Part shown: in pieces, positions 19,001-31,000 of the stretch | Position numbering within the stretch: the first letter of the stretch is position 1 | Layout: every line of letters starts with the position of its first letter | Assembly (NCBI RefSeq): GCF_042477335.2 | Contig: NC_091246.1 | Location: forward strand, 214,085,501-214,149,500 | From: Ovis canadensis | Lineage: Eukaryota; Chordata; Mammalia; Artiodactyla; Bovidae | Length of the DNA: 64,000 nt | Reading direction: 5' to 3' | The notes under the pieces: model-generated | Database searches by the model: none | Told to the model about the DNA's origin: nothing | Seen by the model: only the letters and a program-made list of their open reading frames with translations | Made by a program: the position numbers and the translations under genes

Positions 19001-22000
19001 ATTTAAACCTTAGAGATAGTACTTGCTGAATTATCACAAAGTATAAAATGCAATAAAACAACAAAAAGGGAAAGGTATACTTTCCTGTTAATATCATAAG
19101 CATGTTTTTATAATAATGCATGCTTCCTGCAGAAGCATCTCAATGGTGCTACGGTAAATGGAAACAGGTAAATTTTTTGAGATATATATTTTTTATATTA
19201 TCTACGAGACTGGATAATGCTAATCATATCTTTTTACATTATTGCATAATCAGAATTTAAAAATAAACTTTGCCTTTTCATGATTTCCCTTTTAATGATC
19301 TAATGATGGGTGTATATATAGATATATCAATATATATGCTGCTGTTTAATCGCTGTCATGTCTGACTCTGACACCCCATGGACTGTAACCTGCCAGGCTC
19401 CTCTGTCTATGGGATTTCCCAGGCAAGAATACTGAAGTGGTTTGCCATTTCCTTCTCCAGGGAATCTTCCCTACGTCTGCCTCCTGAGTCTCCTGCATTG
19501 CAGGCTGATTCTTTACTGCTGAATCACCAGGGAAGCCTCCATTCATATGTATGTGCTTAGCTACTCAGACATTTCCAACTCTTTGTGACACCATGCACTG
19601 TAGCCTGCCAGGCTCCATTGTCCATGGGGATTCTCCAGACAAGAATACTGAAATGAGTTGCCATGCCCTCCTCCAGGGGATCTTCTCAACCCAGGGATCA
19701 AACCCAGGTCTCACAAATTGCAGGTGGGTTCTTTACCATCTGAACCATAAGGGAAACCCAAGAATACTGGAGTGGGCAGCCTATCCCTTCTCCAGAGGAA
19801 TTTACTGACCCAGAAATCGAAATGGGATCTCTTACATTGCAGGCAGATTCTTTACCAGCTGAACTATCAGGGAAACTCCAATTATATGTATAGACCTTGG
19901 TAAAGCTACTTAAAATACTCATGGAACTTTTAGATATCAAACTGATCAGTCAGCTCAGTTCAGTTGCTCAGTCATGTTCGAATCTTTGCGACCTTATGGA
20001 CTGCAGCACACCAGGCTTCCTTGTCCATCACCAACTCCTGGAGTTTACTCAAACTCATGTCCATCGAGTCAGTGCTACCATCCAACCATCTCATTCTCTG
20101 TCAGCCCCTTCTCTTCCAGCTTCCAATCTTTCCCAGCATCAGTGTCTTTTCAAATGAGTCAGTTCTTCTCATCAGGTGGCCAAAGTATTGGAGTTTCAGC
20201 AGCAGTCCTTCCAATGAACATTCAGGACTGATTTCCTTTAGGATGGACTGCTTGGATCTCCTTGCAGTCCAAGGGACTCTCAAGAGTCTTCTCCAACATC
20301 ACAGCTCAAGAGCAGCAATTCTTCAGTACTCAGTTTTCATTACAGTCCAAATCTCAGATCCATACGTGACTACTGGAAAAATTATAGCTTTGACTAGACC
20401 AACTTTGTTGGTAAAGTAATGGCTCTGCTTTTTAATATGCTGTCTAGGTTGGTCAATACTTTTCTTCCAAGGAGCAAGTATCTTCTAATTTCATGGCTGC
20501 AGTCAATATCTGCAGTGACTTTGGAGCCCAAGAAAATAAAGTCTCTCACTGTTTCCATTGCTTCCCCATCTATTTGCCATGAAGGGATGAGGCCAGATGC
20601 CATGATCTTAGTTTTCTAAATGTTGAGTTTTAAGCGAACTTTTTGACTCTCCTCTTTCACTTTCATCAAGGGGCTCTTGAGTTCACCTTAAATTTCTGCC
20701 ATAAGGGCAGTGTCATCTGCATATCTGACATTATTGATATTTCTTCCGGCAATCTTGATTGCAGCTTGTGCTTCATCCAGCCCAGCATTTCTCATGATGT
20801 ACTCTGCATATAAGTTAAATAAGCAGGGTGACAATATGCAGCCTTGACGGATTCCTTTCCCAATTTGGAACCAGTCTGTTGTTCCATGTCCAATTCTAAC
20901 TGTTGCTTCTTGACCTGCATACAGATTTCTCAGGAGGCAGGTCAGGTGGTCTGGTATTCCCATCTCTTAAAGAATTTCCCACAGTTTGTTGTGATCCACA
21001 CAGTCAAAGATTTTGGCATAATCAGTAAAACAGAAATAGATGTTTTTCTGGAACTCTCTTGCTTTTTCAGTGATCCAACAAATGCTGGCAATTTGATCTC
21101 TGGTTCCTCTGCCTTTTCTAAATACATCTTGAACATCTGGAAGTTCATGGTTCACCTACTGTTGAAGCCTAGCTTGTAGAATTTTGAGCATTATTTTGCT
21201 AGCATGTGAGATGAGTGCAGTTGTGTGGTAGTTTGAACATTCTTTGGCATTGCCTTTTTTTGAGATCGGAATGAAAATTGACCTTTTTCAGTCCCGTGGC
21301 CACTGCTGAGTTATCCAAGTTTGCTGGCATATTGAGTGCAGCACTTTCATAGCATCACCTTTTAGGATTTGAAATAGCTCAATGTAATTCCACTATATCC
21401 ACTAGCTTTGTTCATAGTGATGCTTCCTAAGACCCACCTGACTTCAGACTCCAGGATGTCTGGCTCTAGATGAGTGATCACACCATCATGGTTATCTGGG
21501 TCAGAAAGATCTTTTTTGTATAGTTCTTCTGTGTATTCTTGCCACTTCTTCTTAATATTTTCTGCTTTTGTTAGGTCTATAGCACTTCTGTCCTTTATTG
21601 TGCCCACCTTTGCATGAAATATTTCCTTGGTATCTCTAATTTTTCCTTGAGATCTCTAGTCTTTCCCATTCTATTGTTTTCCTCTGTTTCTTTGCACTGA
21701 TCACTGAGGAAGACTCTCATCGCTCCGTGCTGTTCTTTGCAACTCTGCATTCAAATAGATATATCTTTCTTTTTCTACTTTGCCTTTAGCTTCTCTTTTC
21801 TCAGCTATTCGTGAGGCCTCCTCAGACAACCATTTTGGCATTTTACATTTTTTTTTTCTTGGGAATGGTCTTCATCACTGCCTCTTGTATAATGTCACGA
21901 ACCTCCATCCATAGTTCTTCAGGCACTCTGTCTCAGATCTAGTCCCTTGAATCTCTTTATCACTTCCACTGTATAATCATAAGGGATTTGATTTAGGTCA

Positions 22001-25000
22001 TACCTGAGTGGTCTAGTGGTTTTCCCTGCTTTCTTTAATTTAAGTCTGAATTTGGCAATAAGGAGTTCATGATCTGAGCCACAGTCAGCTCCTGGTTTGT
22101 TTTTTGCTAACTGTATAGAGCTTCTCCCTTTTTGCCTGCAAAGAATATAATCAATCTGATTTCAGTATTGACTATCTGGTAATGTCCATGTGTAGAGTCT
22201 TCTCTTGTGTTGTTGGAAGACGATGTTTGTTATGACCAGTGCGTTCTCTTGGCAAAACTCTGTTAGCCTTTGACCTGCTTCGTTTTGTACTCCAAGGCCA
22301 AATTTGCCTGTTACTCCCGGTATCTCTTAACTTCCTACTTTTGCATTCCAGTCCCCTATAATGAAAAGACATCTTTTTTGGGTGTTAGTTCTAGAAGGTC
22401 TTGTAGGTCTTTATAGAACTGTTCAACTTCAGTTTCTTCAGCATTACTGGTTGGGGCACAGACTTGGATTACTGTGATCTTGAGTGGTTTGCTTGAAAAT
22501 GAACAGAGATTATTCTGTCGTTTTTGAGATTGCATCCAAGTACTGCATTTCAGACTCTTTTGTTGACTATGAGAGCTACTCCATTTCTTCTAAGAGATTC
22601 TTGCCCTCAGTAGTAGATATAATGGTCATCTGAGTTAAATTCACTTATTCCAGTCCATTTTAGTTAGTTGATTCGAAATGTCAGTGTTCACTCTTGCCAT
22701 CTCCTGTTTGACCACTTCCAATCAGCCTTGATTCATGGACCTAACATTCAGGGTTCCTATGCAATATTGCTCTTCACAGCATCGGACTTTACTTCCATCA
22801 CCAGTCACATCCAGAACTGGGTGTTGTTTTTGCTTTGGCTCCGTCTCTTCATTCTTTCTGGAGTTATTTCTCCACTGATCTCCTGTAGCATATTGGGCAC
22901 CTACTGACCTGGGGAGTTCATCTTTCAGTGCACTATCTTTTCACCTTTTCATGCTGTTCATGGGGTTCTCAAGGTAAGAAAACTTAAGGGGTTTGCCATT
23001 CCTTCCCCAGTGGACCACATTTTGTCAGAACTCTCCACCATGACCCGTCCGTCTTGGGTAGCCCTACATGGCATGGCTCATAATTTCATTGAGTTAGACA
23101 AGGTTGTGATCTGTGTGAGCAGTTTGGTTAGTTTTCTGTGGTGGTTTTCTTTCTGTCTGCCCTCTGATGGATAAGGATAAGAGGCTTATGGAAGCTTCCT
23201 GATGAAAGAGACTGACTGAGGGGCAAGCTGGGTCTTATTCTAATGGGCCATGCTCAGTAAATCTTTAATCTAATTTTCTGTGGATGGATGGGCTGGGTTC
23301 CCTCTCTGTTGTTTGACCCGAGGCCAAACTATGGTGGAGGTAATGAAGATAATGGCAGTTCAGTTCAGTTCAGTTCAGTCTCTCAGTCGTGTCCGACTCT
23401 TTGCGACCCCATGAATCGCAGCACGCCAGGCCTCCCTGTCCATCACCAACTCCCGGAGTTCACTCAGAGTCGCGTCCATCGAGTCAGTGATGCCATCCAG
23501 CCATCTCATCCTCTGTCGTCCCCTTCGCCTCCTGCCCCCAATTCCTCCCAGCATCAAAGTCTTCTCCAATGCGTCAACTCTTCGCATGAGATGGCCAAAG
23601 TACTGGAGTTTCAGCTTTATCATCATTTCTTCCAAAGAAATCCCTGGGTTGATCTCCTTTAGAATGGACTGGTTGGATTTCCTTGCAGTCCAAGGAACTC
23701 TCAAGAGTCTTCTGCAACACCACAGTTCAAAAGCATCAATTCTTCAGCGCTCAGCCTTCTTCACAGTCCAACTCTCACATCCATACATGACCACAGGAAA
23801 AACCATAGCCTTGACTAGACGGACCTTAGTCGGCAAAGTAATGTCTCTGCTTTTGAATATGCTATCTAGGTTGGTCATAACTTTTCTTCCAAGGAGTAAG
23901 CGTCTTTTAATTTCATGGCCGCAGTCACCATCTGCAGTGATTTTGGAGCCCCCCAAAATAAAGTCTGACACTGTTTCTACTGTTTCCCCATCTATTTCCC
24001 ATGGAGTGATGGGACTGGATGCCATGATCTTCGTTTTCTGAATGTTGAGCTTTAAGCCAACTTTTTCGCTCTCCTCTTTCACTTTCATCAAGAGGCTTTT
24101 TAGTTCCTCTTCACTTTCTGCCATAAAGGTGGTGTCATCTACATATCTGAGGTTATTGATATTTCTCCCGGCAATCTTGATTCCAGCTTGTGTTTCTTCC
24201 AGTCCAGCATTTCTCATGATGTACTCTGCATATAAGTTAAATAAGCAGGGTGACAATATACAGCCTTGACGTACTCCTTTTCCTATTTGGAACCAGTCTG
24301 TTGTTCCATGTCCAGTTCAAACTGTTGCTTCCTGACCTGCATACAGATTTCTCAAGAGGCAGGTTAGGTGGTCTGGTATTCCCATCTCTTTCAGAATTTT
24401 CCACAGTTTATTGTGATCCACACTGTCAAAAGCTTTGGCATAGTCAATAAAGCAGAAATAGATGTTTTTCTGGAACTCTCTTGCTTTTTCCATGATCCAG
24501 CAACCTCCTTCAAAAGGTCCCATGCAGGCACTGCTACACTCAGTGCCCCCGACCCTGCAGCAGGCCACCATTGACCTCACCTCTGCTGGAGACTCCGGGA
24601 CACTCAAGGGCAAGTCTGGGTCAGTCTCTTGTGGGGTCACTGCTCCTTTCTCCTGGGTCCTGGTGCATACAAGGTTCTGTTTTTCCCTCCAAGAGTCTGT
24701 TTCCTGTGTAAGTTCTGGTGGCTCTGTGGTGGGGTCAACGATGACCTCCTCAAAGAGGGCTTATGCCATACCCAGGTCTGCTGCACCCAGAGCCCCTGCC
24801 CCTGTGGCAGTCCACTGCTGACCTGTAACTTTGCAGGAGACACTCAAACACAGTTCTGGCTCAGTCTCTGTGGGGTCTCTGGGTCCTGGTGGGCACAAGG
24901 TTTGTTTGAGCCCTCTGAGCATCTCTGGAAGGTAAGGGGTTTGATTCTAAATGTGATTTTGCCCCTCCAACCATCTTGCTGGGGCTTCTCCTTTGCCCTT

Positions 25001-28000
25001 GGACGTGGGGTATCTTTTTTGGCAAAATCCAACATTCTCCAGTCAACGGTTGCTCAGCTGCGAGAAGATGAGCACAGGTCCTTCTACTCCACCGTCTGAC
25101 GCCAGTATACAGAGCTGGGATATTGTCTCCCAAATACGTGCAGCAGATGTAGTCTGTTAAGAATCTGAAACGAACCACATTTGTGAGGGCTAACCCAGTA
25201 TTTTTAATATTTTAAAAATCAATAGCTTTCATAAATTCAATTGGAGAAACAAAAACAAAATATAAAAATGGGATGAGTATGTGAAATCCTAGATGAGTTT
25301 CTAAAATAAAAACCACATTTTTATGTGGAATCTTCCTAAAAAGGTCTAGTGGATATTGACTTTATTTTAGAATACTCATCATGACCCCAGTGATGTTTAG
25401 ATGGAAATAAGTGGGTGGAAACTCGTGTTGGCCTAAGAATCAGGCACAAGGAGTTCTCATCTAGTCTTTGTCTCAGGCAGTCTGAGCATTCTTCTGGCAT
25501 TTTTGTGATTTTACTTTCTCTAATACCTGATTATAACTCCAGCTCTCTTCACAGTAGATTTTTAGAATTAGCCAGTAATTACTTCATCGACTTGGCTCTA
25601 CCAAGTTCAGTGTATAACTGACATTATCATGTTCCCATCTTACAGCTCACCAATTGCTATCAGGTTTCCCTTCCTAAATTCTTACACTGAAGTCCTGCTT
25701 CCACTATCTCCAAGTATGAGTATATTTCTATTTAGAGTCTTTAAAGAGTTAGTTAAATTAAATGAAGTTTATGTGGCTGGATCCTAACCCAGTATGAGCA
25801 GTGGACTTATACAAAAGAAGAAATTTGGATAGAGACATTTTGTTGTTTTGTCGCTAAGCTGTGTTTGACTCTTTTTGGGATCCCATGGACTGGGACTATA
25901 GCTCACCAGGCTCCTCTGTTCATGGAGTTTTCCAGGCAAGAACAGTGGAGCAGGTTGCCATTCCGTTCTCCAAGGATATTCCTGACTCAGAGATCAAACC
26001 CATGTCTCCTGCATTGGCAGCAGTTTCCTTACTACTGAGCCACCTGGGAAGCCCATTATAGAGAATGCATGGAGGAAAATGGTGTGAAAACACAAGGGGA
26101 AGACAGTCATTGACAAGCCCAGGAGAGAGGCCTTAGAAGACAACAATGCTGCTAATATCTTGATCTCCAGCTTCTAGCATCCAGAAGTGTGAGGGAAAAA
26201 ATTTAATTGTTTAATCCACCCGATCTGTGATTCTTCATTATGGCAGTTCTAGTAAGCTAATACATCAACTCAGAAATATTTGGGGAAAGTCTTCTCTGAT
26301 GCAAAAAATATGAGAATATTAACCTTTGTTTTATTGCTTGTCTCTAGATGACTCATTCCAACATAAAAGATCTTAAAAAGAAAGGGATGGAAATACAGAT
26401 ATAGATATATTAAGAAGACAAAGTCTTCTATAAATAAGACAATGTCACTGCAAAACAGAAGAAATAGCTATAATAAAGAAGTATTAATAAAAAGAACACT
26501 TGGATTTAGCAACAAGCACAGCTTATAAGGGTGATGATGATGGTGTTACTTGTAGAAACATTCATCAATTATCATCCAGAGAAAGACTATCATTCTTATT
26601 CTCATTTTAAAAGGGTCACATCAGGCTGCCCAGTTATATATGTTTTAGTACTATTGATAATGACAATTGCCACAACAAAATAATAGCCATTTATTGAATT
26701 CTTGGTATGTGCCAGGTGCTATAATAAAATCTCATATGGCTTATCACCTCTAAGGCTCACAATGACACTATCAATTAGGCAATACTAGAAATCAAGTTCA
26801 AAGACGTTGTGCGTGTGTTCTCAGTTGCTCAGTCGTATCCAGCTGTTTGCAACCCCATGGACTGGAGCCCATCAGGCTTCTCCACCTGTGGAATTCTCCA
26901 GGCAAGCATACAGGAGTGGGTTGCCATTTCTTACTCCATCAAAGAGGCTATTAATGTCCAAAAAGACTCACAATTCGGTTACTCACTAGATAAGTTACAG
27001 CTGTTGGGCTAATATTATGGACTGAAGTGTTTTAAAAGGCAGCTTGACCCCCTGGCCATCACTATCTCTCTCTAGTGATTGTGAGAATCTTACCAGAAGG
27101 CACTTCTGGAGTGAAGGCGTCTGTGAGTTTTGACAGCAGTTCTTGCAACTCTCCCTCTAGCTCCCTTCCCCTCCTGGATGTTCATTGCCCCTTTCCTTTC
27201 CCCTGGTGCCAGAGCAAGACTGGTCATTTCAACAAGAGGAATTTTGGGGATGTCCTGCAGCCGTCCTTAACTGGGCAGGGCGCTAGAGGTCTCCTTTGAG
27301 GTCTTCTGTGCTCGGCTTTGTGCTCTGGGGCTTTGCACTGGCCTCGGCTTTGAGGTGGCCTCTGATAATTCTGAGTTTGGTAGAGCATGTTTTGCACTTG
27401 CTGGACCTCGGTGGCTTCCGTTAATCACAGCGGACCTAGGAAGTGTTTCCTGCTGTGAACTGTCCTCAGTGGAACCCTTGATCTGGGGAGAATCTCCTCC
27501 CCTTTTCTGAAATCTTTCTTCACCCTTTCGATGGTCACCCTTGGCAATCACATTTTGCCAGGAAAAAGATGAAGGATGGAGGGGCTGTAACATTGCCTGG
27601 GTAAAGAACATTTTATTTATGATGAAATTAACATTTTTCTTACTTTTTCATTATGTGTTAAATTTCAAAATTTCAATAGGAAATTTTAATGCAATATTTT
27701 CTTTTTTGTCTCTACATTACTAGCGATTTTATTTTATGCTACTAATTCAATGTCACCCGAAAACTGTCTACAAAAGTTAGAACAGTTTAGATTCTAGAAA
27801 GATCACAGGGAATAATCATAAGGAATTTTGGAAAACTCTAGGTTCTGAAAGTTCAAGTTCTAAAATATCAAAGGAATATCTGAAAATGTCATGATATATT
27901 AGATTGATAGATAAAAATATTACAATAAAAAGTTCATAATGATCTACTTAGATAGGTTTCAAAATAAGCCATAGGTATAAAATCTAAGGAAAGTGCAGCC

Positions 28001-31000
28001 TATAAAGCGCAGGTCTCTAAGTGTGGTCCACAGACTCCTGGAGGTCCCTGAGACTCTTTCTATAGCATAGGGAACTATATTCAATATCTTGTAATAACCT
28101 TTATGGAAAAGAATCTGAAAAGGAATATATGTATTTATGTATAACTGAATCACTTTGTTGTATACTTGAAATGAACACAACATTGTATATAATTATACTC
28201 CAATAAAAAAGAAAAAAAGAATATCCTTGAACGTGTAGCAAAAATTCTTGTTTTTCTCAGTAACATGTCTCCTTAATATTGTATGTGATGAAATGTGATG
28301 TATGCATAAAACATTTCTGATGTTTACTGAAATATAAAAATTGTCTCTTATGCAAAAGAATTAGGCTTTGGTATTTGGCAAACATCCTTTTCAAAAATGA
28401 ATTAAGTGGGACTATTACAGTAAGGAAAACAATGCTCTCTGAGGACAGTTTTAAGAGCTGAGCTTTTAAGCAAACATTAGAATTTTGGAAAACTTTCATT
28501 CACTAACATGAGCTTGTCTCCATTCCAATCCCTAACGACTTTTCTGACAAGATTCATGGTAATATTAATGAATATGATTTTTTAAATCTTTCATAATGAA
28601 ATGGATGAGCATTAGGAAGTTCAGCATAGTTTGGTAAGTTTCCAACTGACCAATGTATGATGGTACAAAATCATGGCTAGATAGAAGATTCATTCAAAAA
28701 GCACAACAGAATATTGCGTCTTAATGAAACAGAGTGTAAAAGACATGTGGTTTAAGATTCAATACTGCAACCATTCTCTTATGAAACAATCATTTATTAT
28801 GTTTTGATCTGGCATCAAGGAAGATCTCCAATTATCTTAAAAGGCTACTAAAATGCTTCTTTCTTTTTCATCTGCAAATCTGTGGGAGGCCAGATTTCTT
28901 CACATACTTCAGCCAAAACATCTTGCAACAGACTGAATGCTGAAGCAGGAAAAATTCAGCTGTCTTTGTGAAGCCAGACATTAAATAGATTTGTAAAAAA
29001 ACATAAAACAATGCCAGTCTCCTAATTAAATACATATTTAAGAATATATGGGCTTCCCTGGTGGCTCAGATGGTAAAGAACCACCTGCAATGCAGGAGAC
29101 CTGGGTTCAATTCCTGGGTTGGGAAGATCCCCTGGAGGAGGGCATGGCTACCCACTCCAGTATTCTTGCCTGGAGAATTCCATGGACAGGGGAGCCTGGT
29201 GGACTATAGTCCATGGGGCTGCAAAGAGTCAGACACGACTGAGCAACTAACACACACACAAACACAAGAATATATAATTACTGTTTAAAACATTACATTA
29301 TATAATAGGCTTATTATTTTCATTTTCAAATTGGTTAAACTTATTTTAAAACCATTTTACTTATCAGTCTTAATTCTGATTAGGGTAGATAGCAATAGAT
29401 ATAACCCACAAAAGCTCTCTAGGACCCTCAAAAAATTGTAAAAATCTAAAAGGGGTGCTGAGACTAAAGGTTTAAGAATCAATGCTATAAAGTACCTCTC
29501 TGCCCCAAGTCTACTGTTAGTAAATGGTACCCATGCTGTTCTCTCCCAATGGCACCACCTTCAGAAAAGTGGAAGATATCATCTGACTGATGAAAGGGGG
29601 AGTTGATTAGGGTATGGAGAAAAGTGGGAAAGGGAGGAGGCTGATCAGAGTGAGGTGCAAGAGCCTCAGGCTGCAGCCCACCCTCAGCCCAAGGATTCTA
29701 GGTCAGACCTCCAGACGATCCAGATGGCTAGTGTCTCCCACATTCTCTACCTGTAGATCCTGTCCCATTAGCTGCCGCTTGGTCCACAGACTGTCCCGAT
29801 TGATTATGAGTTCGTATATCTTTGTATCATACCTGCAACTTTTTTCTTCCTGGCAGGCGTATATGGCTTGCAACTTGTCTTTGGGTCAGTTTAACTGCTT
29901 TTTAAGGAGCCTGCAAAAAGGACAGGTCTGAGTGACTTGGAAGGGCAAGATCAGTATAGCAAGATGCAATAGCCCTAGGGAAATGTACTCCAGGTCCTCT
30001 CTGTGGGAGAAGGAGCTGGAGAACCCTGGACTTGACTAAATAACACCTAACATTCATTAGTCCTGCTTTAACCTGTTCACCCTGTACAGCTGTTTCTCAT
30101 GTCTACTATACACACAATTCTTCCAAGAATTTCAGTGTTTTTAGAGGTGTTTTCAGAAACTCATCATGCTTGTTATGGACTACCTTGACAGCATACCTTC
30201 AGCAGCTCCTTAAATGTGAATACTGACTTTATTCATCACCCTTCTGTCCATAAATACTCCATTTAGAATGACGGCATGCATGTCATGGCTAAATACCTAA
30301 CATCTGACTAAGACCACAAGGGAGGGAACAATCATGCAGTTTGTGAATTCTGGGTCTGTCTTGGCTTCTCATCCTAAGTCTAGCCTAGTTGTTCATTGGT
30401 TTCAGAATGAATCAAGTAGTCAGAGTAATTCTTCCATAACATGAGGGAGGTCATGTTACTCCCCTGCTCAAAGTCCTCCAGTGTTTCCCCCTCTTTATTT
30501 AGAATAAACCGAAGTCCTTACAGAGGCAGACGAAACTTGATAAGATGGCCAGGATTTCCCTTCCCTCCTGACCTCATCTCTAATTTCTCCTGCTCACTGA
30601 CTGTCCTTCAGTCACACAGAGCTCTTGGCAACTGCTTGACCTCCCCTCAGAGTTGGCTCTTTTGGGCCCCTCTGTTTGGAATCCTCCTTCCCCTAGGTTT
30701 TTGCTCATCTCATCATCTTTAAGCCTCCACTCACCATCATACCCTCAGTGAGGCTCTCCCTCACTGCTCTACTTGAAACTGCAAACCAGAACTCCCAACC
30801 TCACCTCCATCATCTCCCATCTCCTTCCCCAGTCCTTCCCATCTCCTTGTGTCCGTGGATTTTTGCCACATCTAATTGCTACAGAACATGACACAATCCT
30901 AGATTTTGACTCAGTCTGGAGCCTTCAGACTTCTGGATAGTCACTTTTATGACACACTACCTGCTTTCCTTGTTACTTCACTCGTATTTTACTTATTCTG

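Larger units (their letters stand above)
28005..29487 (+). mobile_element. Fossil Zaphod-type hAT DNA transposon
   Basis: 5' end 'gtgtggtccacagactcctg' and 3' end 'tgagactaaaggtttaagaa' are the terminal regions. 28219-29030 is decayed transposase, with phrases such as 'tagaattttggaaaact', 'tgaccaatgtatgatg' and the C-terminal hAT dimerisation region near 28830-29000. Stops in every frame. An L1 tail (28062-28218) and a Bov-tA SINE (29050-29258) interrupt it. Sits in the DYTN intron between the last two long exons. Confidence 0.75.

Noticed and set aside
23487-24041. A 184-codon + strand frame.
   Set aside because: It is antisense to the younger BovB reverse transcriptase region.
24629-25099. 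A 156-codon + strand frame.
   Set aside because: It is antisense to the leader of the old BovB element.
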